Source: Ampullaceana balthica
Taxonomy: Eukaryota; Mollusca; Gastropoda; Lymnaeidae
Assembly (NCBI GenBank): GCA_944989445.1
Contig: CALYLW010001000.1
Location: 62,001-126,000, forward strand
Direction: 5' to 3'
Length of the DNA: 64,000 nt
Shown piece after piece: positions 21,881-33,601 of this stretch. The notes under the pieces were generated by a model. The model saw only the letters and a list, made by a program, of their open reading frames with translations, made no database searches and was not told the origin of the DNA. Each line of letters opens with the position of its first letter. Position 1 is the first letter of the stretch. Both the position numbers and the translations under genes were made by a program.

Positions 21881-22520
21881 CAATGTAAAATACGATAATG
21901 TGTTTCTGGCTTTAAAATATTCATTTTTCAAAATTTGTTATTTACATTTATTTAAAAAATTTACTTATGAATAGTTAAGGAGTGTGACAACTTGGAACAC
22001 AAATTTAGATTTGACGCTAAATAAGTTTCACGTTCTCACAAATAATTTTTTCCATAAATAGTGTCGCCATGTAATCGCTTCTCGTTTAATCATATAGAAG
22101 CAACCTGTCAACGTCATCAAGAATACGTAACGGTTTCGTAGACTTTCTTGACACTTCCTTTTAAGCATCCATCTCCTTAATTTTGATTCTGTTCTTGAGA
22201 ATAGTGAGATTTTTTATCTTGTGGAAATTCAAAGAAACCAATGTGTAAAAAAATTTTTAAAAGAAAATAAATTTCCAGAAAATTTTCACTCAACTGCTCT
22301 AAAACAACTTCACAAAGTTTCATGACAATCGGATTTATAAATAATATAAAAGCCGAAGTCACTCCCTGTTGGGAAGGATGTGGAACTCTGAGGAACGATG
22401 TACAACAGTCTATAGCAGTTGAAAAATCGTGTGTTGATTAGCACTGTAAAAATATTTAATATGACGTCATTGTTTGATCTTATATTTTAAAATACAAGGT
22501 GTGCATCGGTGCGCATGATG
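21881..22520. other. no recognisable gene
   Basis: AT-rich sequence without a supported frame or repeat assignment. Confidence 0.45.
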
Positions 22521-22524
22521 ATTA

Positions 22525-22795
22525 TAAATTCAAGATGTAAAATACATTGTGTACATTCCAGGAAGTTTAATATTTCGTATTTATCAAACAAGGATAAGTT
22601 ACTTGGGTTTTTGACAAAAAACAAAGTGGGCGCCGTATGCGCCCTACAACCTCTATTATTAAATACTTTGCGTACATTTCAGAAAGTTTAATATTTCGTA
22701 TTTAACAAAAAAGGACAAGTTAGTTGGGCTTTTGAAAAAGGTTGGCGCCATAGGCGCCCTAAAAAATTGGGCGCCGCAGGCGCCACGGCGCCCTG
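22525..22795. repeat. 121-bp duplication ending in GGCGCC hairpins
   Basis: AAGTTTAATATTTCGTATTT occurs at about 22563 and 22684. Each copy ends in a GC-rich hairpin: GGGCGC/GCGCCC at 22628-22644, GGCGCC/GGCGCC at 22744-22758, and a compound GGGCGCCG...CGGCGCCC at 22769-22793. Confidence 0.75.
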
Positions 22796-23127
22796 GCACA
22801 ATCTAGTTAAATAATATTTATGAAGCTTAAATTGAAAAAAAAATTACATCAGGCCCCCGGATCAAATCGGTGCAAGATGTTATGCTCAAAACCCTGCAGA
22901 TTTTAATGTGGGTCGTGATAGGGATATGTGTCAATATTTGTCAAAATCGTGTAAAATGTAATGATGAATAAAGTCTTGACAGTTTACAAAAACATTTGGG
23001 GCCCCGTCCCCAACGGCAAGAACATCGGGAGTTCAATGCCCTGTTAAATGTTAATACGGATCATCAAGTTTTAATATATCAAGCTTGGTCAATATCTGTC
23101 CATTAGCCCAGTAGCCGATGAGTCGAT

Positions 23128-23280
23128 GTTATTGAAGGCGATGCTGCGTTAGTTACAAACACTGAGGAGGAACTCCAATCTCTGATAGATCGCTTTGCTA
23201 AGACCTGTCAAGACTTTGGTCTCACCATCATCATAAAAAAAGACCAACGTGATGGCCCAATGTGCAGACCGCCTTACATA
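23128..23280 (+). mobile_element. short LINE reverse transcriptase fragment
   Basis: Translation gives GDAALVTNTEEELQSLIDRF and then CQDFGLTIIIKK. This matches the region at and after the FADD motif of endonuclease-type non-LTR RTs, with the first catalytic residues altered (EGDAA). It is a fragment only and lies directly before a pogo-like end. Confidence 0.65.
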
Positions 23281-23303
23281 ATAATCAATAGAACTTAAGT
23301 GTA

Positions 23304-23617
23304 GTGGTACCTCGAGATACGAATGCTTCAAGATAACGAATAATTTTTTGTTCGAAGATACTAAAAAAAAATCAAAAATACGAAAAACGAGCAGCTCGTG
23401 ACTGCATTAAACGTGCCACCAACAGTTCTTGCGCAGTTCAATGGCATTTGACTGACCCATTTTATTAAAAACATTGTAAAATGCAGTGAAGAACAAGCTT
23501 CCTTGTATCAACGTTTGCTAAGACACCATCAGAAAGTGAAGATAAAGCAATTTTTTTAAATTGGACAAGAAGATGTCGGTCGAAGAAAGACAAAGGAAAT
23601 GAACGGTGAAACAGATA
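23304..23617 (+). mobile_element. pogo-like element fragment
   Basis: TAGTGGTACCTCGAGATACG at about 23304 is a pogo-type end, followed by an interior related to that family. A second, complete MITE (23618-23861) sits at its right side. Confidence 0.45.
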
Positions 23618-23861
23618 CAGTGGTACCTCTACATACGAATGTTTCAAGATACAAAGGATCCAAGATACGAAAGACCACTGATTAAAAAAAATTCCAAAAT
23701 TCCAAGATATGAAAAAAAAACCGCACAGCTGACAACACTGGAAGTAAAGGGACGTCATTCAACATGCCACAAACAGTTTTGCTCTCCTATTCGTCAATTC
23801 CAGCCGTATTGCTGTGTCGCAGGCCAGGAACGGATTAATTTCGTATCGCGAGGTACCACTG
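23618..23861. mobile_element. pogo-like MITE with TA target duplication
   Basis: The 244-bp element begins CAGTGGTACCTCTACATACG and ends with the inverse (CGCGAGGTACCACTG). It is bounded by TA on both sides (23616-23617 and 23862-23863). There is no transposase; mobilisation would depend on a pogo-like enzyme elsewhere. Confidence 0.8.
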
Positions 23862-23899
23862 TAATTTTAATCGTCTATCGAAACTATGGATCAACTGAA

Positions 23900-25365
23900 A
23901 CTGATTGAGACGTTCGCCGAAACATCCACAAATTTATTTCTCCATTAATTAAGGTTTACATAATATATTGCTTCATCTACACACAAAAAAGCCTTAAAAT
24001 TCAAATATATATATATATATATATATATTTAAACTGGTTACGCAGACTTACCCGTCCATACATTGTGAAATTGAAACGCTAATCCCTGTAACGCCTCGCA
24101 ATCACAACACACTTAATATTATTTCCGATAGTTTTTCACTAAAATCTTCTGTGTATCTAGTATTTATTTTAAAGCTTTATCGCAGACTGATTCTGTATAA
24201 TATTTTTGACCAACTGCACTACCGTGTAATCAATAATTCTGCTGTGTGTCTTTAGTGACCTGTGTTGCCATGAGACACATGCCAAGCTGATAGCAATAAT
24301 CACCTTTCCTCACAGACTCGTCACAATATAGGGGTTCCCAAATAAGAGCTCACACGATCCTGAACCGAAGAAGTTGAACAATGTAGAGAAATAAAAGTGT
24401 ACAATAAACTAATCCATTGAGTTTAAATATATACATATATTCTAATTGACTTAAAACATTGTATATTAGTTATATAAATTAATTAAAGTGATTTAATCAT
24501 GTTTAAGCTTGTTAAGTCATTTTTTTAAATGTTTTTTTTTAGTTTTCTCTTTTAACTTCGTCACGTTGAAATTCGGCAATGTTATTAAATTGATGTTTGG
24601 GTTGGTTAGATAGAGTCTGTGGTGTCTACATTGAGAGGGAAATATTGCTGGGGGAGGGGGTGGCTATCACCCTTACCTTTCTGCTTAAGAAATTCCTCTC
24701 GTGATAAAAATGGAATGAATAAAATAGTAACAACAGAGTTTTGTTTAATTCTTAAAATATTGCATGTGGGGGAGGAGGGGGGAGGTAATGAAAATTGTTA
24801 CATATTTTATTTGCTTGTTTACACATTACAATGTTTCAGGGGTTTTTAGTCCCCCTCAACGATTTTTAAAACATTTAAAGTTAAGTTTTTACGAAATGAA
24901 ATTTGTTTGAAAAATCAGTAAATTTTAAAAAAATATAGCTCGTTTAATAAAATAAAGAATCATAATTATTTATTTATTTCGTCCTAATTTCCATTCAATC
25001 GTCATAAGTATATTATTATAGAAAATCCAAAAAGCTGTTACATTATTTGTATTGAAAGAGAAGTTTCGAATTAAATGCTGTGGTTGAATCTAACTACATT
25101 GAACAAGTTCTGGAAGTGAGATGAGGTTGTGTTAAATGGGAATGATGAAATACTTTGATCCGTCTTTGGTAGACTTTGTAGACACATGGTATTCATTGTC
25201 ATAGCAACATAAGAAAAACAATAACAAAAACAATACTTTAATCTTTATCTAAACTAATTGCTCCCCACCATTACTTCTTCAATGTTGTGTTTATGGTTGT
25301 AGATTTTTGTTTTATTTACTACCATAATGTATTCTACGAGACACTATTATTCAATAAAAGTAGAA
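23900..25365. other. no recognisable gene
   Basis: AT-rich sequence with a short AT run at 24008-24030 and G-rich patches near 24645 and 24765. Short frames here have no recognised motif. Confidence 0.5.
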
Positions 25366-25367
25366 CA

Positions 25368-25870
25368 GGGCCGGAGTAAAACGCCGTCAACCCGTGCATT
25401 GGCACGGAGTGAACAAATCCAGAGGCACAAAATTATTATTTTTTTATATTTTTTAAAAAATTTTAATATTTTTTTGGAACTGCGGTGGAACGTTCCCAAA
25501 TATGAATTTCAAAAACAAGTCCCAAAAATGAGTCCATGAATCCTTTTTTTTTAATCTACAAAGCAAAATTTGATTTAACCCCGGGCCGCAGTCAGTTTCA
25601 TGACGAGAGGTTATACCGTTCGGTCTTCGGCGCCAGTCGTATAACTAGTATATTTTGCGCACGGGGAAAAAATATTTAAAAAATTTTAAATGGGCGTCCC
25701 GATCCTCCACTATAATGTAACGTTGTAAGCCTTATTTTGGCGCCCCTGTACCATGGCGCCCAGGAAAATGTGTACCCCATTGCCCCACATTTTACGACTC
25801 TGACCGGCGCACAGGACAAATGTTTATGTCCTGACCAATGTTAAGATGCGCGGTCGCGCAGATATCTGAC
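25368..25870. repeat. dispersed repeat, sister of 8257-9000
   Basis: It starts CAGGGCCGGAGTAAAACG and shares several ordered blocks with the copy at 8257-9000. It lacks the roughly 200-bp insertion seen there and so serves as the empty-site version. Confidence 0.6.
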
Positions 25871-26089
25871 CGACTCCGCAAAAGCAATTTACAATTACCG
25901 CGCAGCATCATTAAAATGTAAAAAAAATTATAAATTTTCTATTACTTTTTGCGGTACAATATGATTAAACTTAAACAAAATACCCTTGTTAATTATAAGT
26001 ATATGTATTGTCTTCCAGTTCGCTATAAGCTACTCTCGTCTGCTGTTCATCATAGGTCGCTTAGACCAATAACGACTAAAAACGTCGCG

Positions 26090-27090
26090 CCGTGAATTTT
26101 AAAATTATGTACATTTTTAAATCCCTTATGTTAACTTCGAAATCTTGTCCATATAACATATGTAATTCAAATTCACGGTTTGTTATTGTTTTTTCTTTCA
26201 CGTGCCAGTTGAGTTCACACGTTGACGCCACCCATCGATGTCCACACCCCCTCCCGTCCCTTCTCCCAGTTTTAAAGCCAGGGAATATCACTCGGTGTCA
26301 GTCTGTAAATGTTTGTCGCGTTTGAACATAATCAATACTTTTAGTTATGTCTCATATATAACGGATTTATAGTCAAAAACTTTGTTTTTACGGGGTTGTT
26401 TAATTTTAAATCCCTTATATTAACTTCGAAATCTTGTCGTTCGTCGTCGGGCGGGCGGGCGGGCAGAAAAACAAAAGTAAAAAATGACACACTTCCCGTG
26501 ATGTTATCGAGCTGAAATTGTGCATATAGACTCGTGTCACCTAACAATGCATCGTATCAAAATTTCAGATCGATCGAATGGTCCGTAATTAAATTATTGC
26601 ATTTTTAGTTTATCTCTATATAAGCATCTCTACCCGTCTGCTTTGTTTACATCCAAGAGTTCACCCCTTGACCACATCACCGTGTTATTAAAACGTTGGG
26701 CGGGCGCGTATGAGGTGTTTGGTATTCAAAAAAGAAGTGAGGTAAAAAAAAATATTTTAAAAAACCACGTTTTTATAAGTGGACTAAAAATAATAAAATG
26801 AATAGAGGTATGTACCGTAATTCAGTTGATGCATTTTTAGTTTACCTCTTTATAACTCAATGTAGCGTCTATTGATGTTTGCAATTGCGTGTCCCTTGCT
26901 TGAGTTCACGCTAGCCATCGAATACACACCTCCCCCTCCCCCAGTTTTACAGCAAGGGGAGATCAGTCGGTGTCAGTCTGGAAATGTTTGTCGCCTTTGA
27001 ATATAATCAATATTTTTAGTTATGTCTCATATATAAGGTATTTATAGTCAAAAACTTTATTTTTACGGGGTTGTTTAATTTTAGAACTAG
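26090..27090 (-). repeat. family A repeat array with a MITE fragment
   Basis: Three partial units in reverse orientation are recognised by CATATATAAnGGATTTATAG at about 26350 and 27030, AATGCATCGTATCAAAATTT at about 26546, and TTGATGCATTTTTAGTTTACC near 26825. A foldback-MITE fragment (CACGTTTTTATAAGTGGACT) lies at 26690-26805 inside the array. Confidence 0.7.
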
Positions 27091-27439
27091 TACTGCCTTG
27101 AAAAACATGAGAGGCCAAGGTTTTCATGATAATGGAGTGAACATGACATGAGAACTTGCGGACAGGAGAACTTGCGGGGGTGCAAATAAAGATTAGAAAC
27201 ATCCCTCCTCGGGCTTTTTTTTATATACCAAATCGTTGCCACTTCCTTAACCTGGTGGAAAATTATATGTCAAATCATTATCATAAGAAGCCTACTTCTT
27301 TAAGTGTCCAAAAATTGTACTTATTTTTTCTTTATCGACTTTCATATTGGCTATTCCGGTAAGGCCCGTTGAAGAACTAACCTTAAAACTCTAACAACAG
27401 GTGGGAACGTCGAATTTATGTCACAAAGCCATTGAGGTA

Positions 27440-28335
27440 TCAAATCTGTTAAATATATGATGCATAGCTTAGTATTAGAAGAACAAAGATATTGTTAGTT
27501 CAATAAGAGATGAAGCATCTGGACCTCTTTTTTTTTGGTCGTTAAATGGTATGAGGTATTAAATTAAGTCAATGCAATTAGTAAGCTCATGCTGGCCGAA
27601 AATGATGATATTGCAATAGCAATACAACTTTTGTAAACCTGCAATATTTATTTAAAAGAACTTGAGATTGAACAATCACCTTAATGCCATCATTGTTGAT
27701 TCTTGCGTAATGGCCCCCGAAATAGATGCAAATACAAAATCTGACTAAATGCCTTGATATCGAGTTCATCTCAGAAAAACACTAATTGATGAAAATCAAG
27801 TCGATCCATTAATCGATGCGCATAAAAAATTATAATTTGAATTCTTTTACCACTTGGTTGGTACTGCAATCAAGTCTTTAAAACCTAGATTTTCTCAGCT
27901 GCAACACCACAACTGTTACTTCTTTGTTTGTTACATCCTATTTATCAATAACAAGATGTTAGTTTTTCTCTAATTTTGCCAAATGGCATAGTTTTGGAAA
28001 CCCCTTTAACAGATGGAGAATTCGTCGGATGTGTTCCCCATTGGAAAAATATTTAGAATCTTTGGAAGTTTTAAAAGTCGTAACAAAAAATGAATCATGC
28101 TCCAAACTTAAATTTTGTTCTAAGAATTTTATCAACTCTACCAATAACTATTGTATCTTGGGAACGTAGTTTTTGTATTATTTTTTTTAAACTAAAAATA
28201 ATCAAGAACTGTTAGAGAACGACCGCAAAATCTCAAACAAGATTGTCAAACCTCACTATATTAGCAATGGAGTGTAAAACTCAGTAACAGCTCAGGAGTT
28301 TAATTTAATTAGAAAATGCTCTAAACTATCACTGT
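27440..28335 (+). pseudogene. decayed hAT transposase, second copy
   Basis: It runs parallel to 19000-19915 over most of its length, including the acidic spacer and the region matching the C-terminal dimerisation part (ISNKIVKPHYISNGV). Many stops are present, and preservation is worse than in the first copy. Confidence 0.55.
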
Positions 28336-28502
28336 TTTTTTAATGGAGTGTTTTCGGTACAATGTTTTTACAAGTATTTGTGTTAATTAATGAGTTAAAG
28401 TGTTGGTTTTGGAAGTTCTCTAAAAATTATTGCTAAAAGGCCATATACCCTTTTTTAGAATAATTTCATTGTAATTATACAGAACGCGCTTTTTTACTTT
28501 TG

Positions 28503-30548
28503 CACGGAGCTGTCCAAAGTTCGGCCCGCGAAGCAATTTTAACTGGCCCGCGGCCTCATCTGAAATAACTAATTAACTGACGTATTATTTTTGTAACGAT
28601 ATTATATTTATAAGAAAGTCGAAATTTTGTACAGTTTTAAGATGACTTTTTATTTTTTTAACAACGGGGAAATTTATTATTTTTTTAAAACCCATGATGG
28701 TATGTGCTGTTAAATGTACGAAATTATTTGACAACATAAGGTAAAAATCGCTGACGTCATTTTCATTTGTATTCACCGACTCGAATGCGGAAACGAATAT
28801 GACGTCGGTGAACTTAAAAATTTTTAATAGTTTTTTGCATCATAATTTTTTTTTACAATATTTTCGGCTTTTGTTATAACAAAACCAAATGTGTTGATAT
28901 TCAAGAATTGGTCAGGCAAATAAAAATTCTTCAAAGGCTATTTATGAGGTGGCAACACTGATAGCCAAACACAGCAAATCATTTACTGATGGCGAGATTG
29001 TAAAAGAATGCTTGATGAAAATTTTTCAAAATATCTATCCCGAGAAAAAGCATCAGTTTGTCAATGTTTGCCTGTCACGTAACACTGTAACTCGCAGAAT
29101 TTACGAAATCTCATCTGACATTAAGAGACAATTTAGAAGCAAAAGCAGAAAATTTTGACGTTTTTCTATAGCCTGTGATGAAAGCACTGATGCATCTGAA
29201 ACTGCCCAACTTCTTATTTTTTAAGAGTAGTTAATGTTGCGAGTTTCTTGGCCAAACAAGGGGAACATATTTATTTGCTTCCATTTGTTCTGCTGTCAAT
29301 GAAATTTAACTACCATGGAAAAAATATATGGAATTATTAATAATGGTTCTCCTGCTAGGATTTGTGATCATAGTAGACTAGCAACACCTGTCTGTAACAA
29401 AGTCAGCGAAGAGTGTGGCAAAGCTTTTAAACTTCACTGATCATTCACCAACAATTTCTTTGTACCAAAACACCTTAGATGTGATCATGTCATTTAAGCC
29501 AGTGATAAAAGCTATAAACTCTATTCGCTCCTAAGCCCTGTTTCATCACCAGATTCAGCAGTTTTTCTTGACATCAGGGAGAATACGGAGATGTGTATTA
29601 CAATGATGTAAGATGGCTCAGTCGGGGAGGACAGTACTTCGGCGCTTCTACGCACTTAAAAAAATATTGGATAATTCATGGAAGATAAGGAACAACCAAT
29701 GCCAGAACTATATGATACTGCTTGGCTGGCAGATTTTGCATTTTGAGTTGATAAGACAAGACATATAAATGTTCTTAACACAAATCTTCAAGGGCACAAT
29801 GCAGTTATTAGCAAATATATTCACAAATCACAGCCTTTGTGAACAAGCTGCAACTTTTTCAAAGGCAAATGTATCAAATGCAACCTAATACCACACATTT
29901 CCCCTCACTACAGGAAATCATGACAAGTTTTCCAGAAAGAAGCTTCATTAGCAAAAGTAGAGGTATGTTGCAGAGATCACATCCCTGAATGATGATATTC
30001 AAAAACGCGTTCAGGACTTTGCAACTATTGAAAATGAAAGCATGTTGTTGTTTTTTCTTCACCTTTCTCTGTTGACCCTGACAATACCCCCGGACAATCT
30101 GCAGCTGGAACTCGTTGAGTTACAAAGTTATGCTGAATGTCGCAGCAGACAACGACAGCTTTCTCTCATTGACTTTTACAGTTAGCTGGATAAAGAGAGA
30201 TTCAAAGAGATTCAAAAAATTTGCAAAGAAAAATGCTCAGCTTGTTTGGCTCGACATACTTGTGTGAGCAGAGATTTTCAGTTATGAATTTTAACAAGAA
30301 TCGTGTGAGGACGAGACTAAGTGACTCTCACCTGCGTGATATCAAACGTATCAAAACCAGTGGCATTGAGCCTGACCTCAACTATTTACTGCAGTGAAGA
30401 TCTCAGTTTTACCCTTCACATTAAAATTCTGCATTAAAAACTTCTTAACCTATGTCATTTTTGTTCATTATTTTAATCCATCCCCCGAATATCTTTACTT
30501 CAAGGAATATGGCCCGCCATGCAAAAGTTTGGACGCCCCCCGCCTTAG
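28503..30548 (+). mobile_element. decayed Charlie-like hAT element (GTF2IRD2-type transposase)
   Basis: The ends are related inverted sequences: GTCCAAAGTTCGGCCCGC on the left and, in reverse, GTCCAAACTTTTGCATGGC on the right. Between them the plus strand encodes fragments of the transposase seen in GTF2IRD2-like proteins: FTDGEIVKECLMKIF at 29000, LSRNTVTRRIYEIS at 29080, ACDESTDASETAQLLIF at 29170-29220, and the C-terminal CEQRFSVMNFNKNRVRTRLS plus EPDLNYLLQ up to about 30396. The first 70 codons (28949-29158) are one clean frame; later parts are broken. Confidence 0.78.
28949..29158 (+). pseudogene. hAT transposase N-terminal remnant
   Basis: This open stretch holds the best-preserved block, with FTDGEIVKEC and NTVTRRIYEIS. 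The frame stops just before the DESTD active-site-proximal segment, which continues after the stop in the same neighbourhood. It is part of the element at 28503-30548 and is not a functional gene. Confidence 0.7.
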
Positions 30549-30599
30549 AAGAAGCATCAATTCATGCTCCAAAAATATATTATTTATTTATTATTCTAC

Positions 30600-30821
30600 A
30601 ACTCTACTTCATACTGTCGTTGAAGAAAAAACATTTGTTTTAATGATTAGCGTAGCTTGTGTGTAACGTACTGTCCTTTATGTTATTATGGTATGAATGG
30701 TTATTTAATTATTATATGTATGTTATGATCTCAATGTAAAGCGCTGTGAGCCTGGTTCCCTACTGGGATACAGCGCTATATAAATTATCAATTATTATTA
30801 TTATTATTATTATTATTTACC
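30600..30821 (+). mobile_element. L2-type LINE 3' end
   Basis: It matches the 3' end of the minus-strand L2 at 6527. Shared features are ATGATTAGCGTAGCTTGTGT-like sequence, GTAAAGCGCTGTGAGCC, a hairpin formed by AGCGCTGT and ACAGCGCT, and an ATT tail of about nine repeats. No coding part is left, so this is a strongly 5'-truncated insertion or a SINE that uses the same tail. Confidence 0.75.
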
Positions 30822-31020
30822 TATAGATAAACATGTTTATTTTGATCTGAATTCATTGCAATGCTTTTCAAATATTATCTCTGTTGATTTTTTTCCCATT
30901 AATTTAACATATTTTCATCATGCTTTCGTTTTTTTCAACTTGCACTTTAAAAATGTATTTGTTACTTGTTTTGAAATCGTAGCACCCCCCCTCAAGCAAT
31001 GTAGCTTTGACGATTCTGGT

Positions 31021-31270
31021 ATAGGAATGAAAAGGTGTGTGTTCAAAAACATTACGGCGACATATCTGGAATGGGAACGGAAAGGTGTTTGTTCAAAAAC
31101 ATTATAGCTACAGTTCTGGAATGGGAACAGAAAGGTGTGTGTTCAAAAACATTACAGCTACAGTTCTTGTATGGGAACAGAAAGGTGTGTGTTCAAAAAC
31201 ATTACAGCTACAGTTCTAGAATGGGAATGGAAAGGTGTGTGTTCAAAAACATTACAGCTACAGTTCCCAG
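31021..31270 (+). repeat. 50-bp minisatellite, about five copies
   Basis: GGTGTGTGTTCAAAAACATT recurs at 31033, 31084, 31134, 31184 and 31234. Because 50 is not a multiple of three, the same peptide appears in successive frames, which explains the overlapping short frames. Confidence 0.9.
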
Positions 31271-31361
31271 ACAAAATGTACGACAGTATGAAATATATCC
31301 CATCTAACTCCATTCCCGCCACCAAACAGCAGCACCAGATTTATGTTCCAACCCTGTACGC

Positions 31362-31688
31362 CAGGGCTCGGACAATTTTTGTCTGAGAAAGCCGTAAACA
31401 CCAAATATTTTGAAAATTAATTCTGTGAGAGCCATACACTATGTTTAAAACTAAAAATTCAAGTAAATGTGTGCATTTTGTGTAATTTCAACACTAAAAG
31501 TACATTAATTATATCTCTGAATTATTTTTACTAACATTATTAAGCTTTTTTATATGCAATTAATATGTAGGTCAAATGGGTCTGAATAAACGTTGTTGTT
31601 TTTTTATAAACGAACATTTATCTGAGAGCAAGATGCAGCTATCAATAGAGCCATATCTGGCTCGTGAGCCATGGTTTCCCAACCCTTG
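31362..31688. mobile_element. hAT nonautonomous element with near-perfect 8-bp duplication
   Basis: It begins CAGGGCTCGGACAATTTTTG and ends CCATGGTTTCCCAACCCTTG, whose inverse starts CAAGGGTTGGG. The flanks CTGTACGC and CTCTACGC match at 7 of 8 positions. Interior 'GAGCC' repeats are typical of short hAT derivatives. Confidence 0.65.
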
Positions 31689-31739
31689 CTCTACGCCCTT
31701 TCTCATTTCCATCATCGGAAGCGGAAAAAATAAATACTT

Positions 31740-32400
31740 TAGCAATATTATTTAGTTAACAAAATAAAACGAATACAAATAAATTAAAACTTAGCAGCTG
31801 TGAAATTTTGCTTACGTTGACAACCTAAATTATAGATTTCCAACCTTTTTCGGGTGGCGACCCCTTTTTATACAAGCCATGTGACGCACGCCCCCCCCTT
31901 CCCATATGCAATTGAAAAGGGCATGTTCAATGAGGTTTTATAACTTCTCTATTCGGCATTCGGTGTTAAATGTATTTGTATGTACAAGTACGAATTTAGC
32001 AGTGCAAAATTGCTTTATAGTGAATAATTCTTAGTTGAATGTACAAGTTGGCGACCCCCCCCTCCCCATAAAATCCTTGTGGGGGTCGCGAACCATAGGT
32101 TGGGAACCCGGTACCTAAATGATTCGCCACGCCCACTCTATCATGTCCTATATAAGCTCTTACGACTCTGCTCCTACTAGTGCTCTCTTTGCTCTGGGCT
32201 TCACTGCAGCTAAGTTATAATTTATTTGTATTCGTTTTATTTTATTTTTTGTACTATTTGTTCGTTGAAGAAGGCGCTTTGCCGAAAATTCGCTGGTTTT
32301 GTTTTGTTTTGTTTGTTGTTTTTTTGACGTCTTATCAGTCTCACTCATAACTTGTTTGCAGGTTATCCATCTACTTAACTACAAGCCTGATTGCAGTCTC
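31740..32400. mobile_element. inverted-repeat element split by a hAT MITE
   Basis: 31745-31803 (AAAACGAATACAAATAAATT, ACTTAGCAGCTGTGAAA) is repeated in reverse at 32200-32245 (TTCACTGCAGCTAAGTT, AATTTATTTGTATTCGTTTT). The right part has a promoter-like CCTATATAAGCTC at 32147 and a hairpin next to GAAAA (32273-32287). It is related to 8548-8755. Removing the hAT MITE at 31831-32112 and one target copy joins the two parts. Confidence 0.5.
31831..32112. mobile_element. hAT nonautonomous element, perfect 8-bp target duplication
   Basis: The 282-bp element is flanked by ACCTAAAT at 31823-31830 and 32113-32120. Its ends are TATAGATTTCCAACC and, in reverse, ACCGGGTTCCCAACC. The next inner bases, GGGTGGCGACCCC and GGGGGTCGCGAACC, are also inverted. 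There is no coding capacity. Confidence 0.8.
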
Positions 32401-32683
32401 ACTCACATTTTGTTCGTTTTAGTATGGTTTGGTATGTAAGCTCTCAAGCTACACAATATTAGCTTCCTGCCATTTTCTTATCTCCAAAGAAAGTTATTTG
32501 TTTGTTGCATGTCCCACTACGCACTATGTGACCAGTGCAAGATTTATCACCAGGTATTTCCAGGTTGTTTTCAAGAAGTTCATTCACAAAAAACGTGAAA
32601 ATAGCAGGGATCTTTTATGTTCCATTGACCTTCCCCGTGAGTCTGGTGGTTACAACATTTTCACATTATTCTTATCTGACCAT

Positions 32684-32905
32684 TACAGACGCTCCTTTTA
32701 TACAGAAGGTTATTGCGCTCTACTCTTTAACTTGTTTTATATCTAAGTCTTGTATTTTTATTAGAGTTTTAAATTTTTATGGCGTTTTTGTGGTCCTGGT
32801 TTGTTCAAACAACCCATTTCCCGTTCAGATAACAGGAGGAAAGAACGAGAATTTGTATGTTTTTGTTCTTGTGAATGATACAAGAAAAGTCTTTGTATTC
32901 CTATG
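32684..32905 (+). repeat. SINE-like repeat, copy 1
   Basis: It shares CGCTCCTTTTATACAGAAGG, a TTATTAGAGTTTTAAA block, CAACCCATTTC and TGTTCTTG with the copies at 49345 and 55365, all in the same order and orientation. There is no frame of its own. Confidence 0.55.
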
Positions 32906-33370
32906 AACATCTCATTGTTGTATTATGTATTTGTTGTCTAAGAACACCAATGAACAAACATGCCTGGTGACTAATTAATGAAATGTGGTTATACATCGTA
33001 AAACATCTTATATGTTGTTGTTTTTCCATGTTTTCATACATGATATGGTGTAAGTTTTGTTTTTCACTAGCACCGTTATTAATTAATAATACATCGTAGT
33101 CAACATAAACATTCCTACATTGATGAACTATGAACATTGATGTGTAGCAATTTTCCATGTGACATAGAGGTAGCGTATTAATACCCCCCCCCCAAAAAAA
33201 AGTTTGCAAGTTCTTACTAGACGTCGATCGAGCATGTCATGGAGCATATCATTGAATGCTCCATAGTGTGAACTGGTCTTAATGCTCAAAAACAACATAT
33301 TTTTCTTAAACTTAATTCAGCCTGGAAAATGAAAAGTTAATCTTAACCAATGATAATTTAACGCTATGAA
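32906..33370. other. no recognisable gene
   Basis: AT-rich sequence with a C-run/A-run junction at 33183-33200. Short frames have no recognised motif. Confidence 0.45.
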
Positions 33371-33373
33371 TTC

Positions 33374-33451
33374 GTGATCCACGGATCATCCACGGATCAT
33401 CCACGGATCAGCCACGGATCATCCACGGATCATCCACGGATCATCCACGGC
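33374..33451. repeat. 11-bp tandem repeat, seven copies
   Basis: CCACGGATCAT is repeated seven times with one variant (CAG for CAT). The period is close to one helical turn. Confidence 0.95.
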
Positions 33452-33601
33452 GAGTGTTTCTAACATTATACAACCCGCCCATATACCATGTCTGTATTTG
33501 TGTATGTACCAATGTCACTCAATGTGCCCCAGGTTGTTGGGGGGGGGTGGACGGGGGCCCTTTTATGGCCGGGAGTGGCCGGACTACGTAACATTATAGG
33601 T

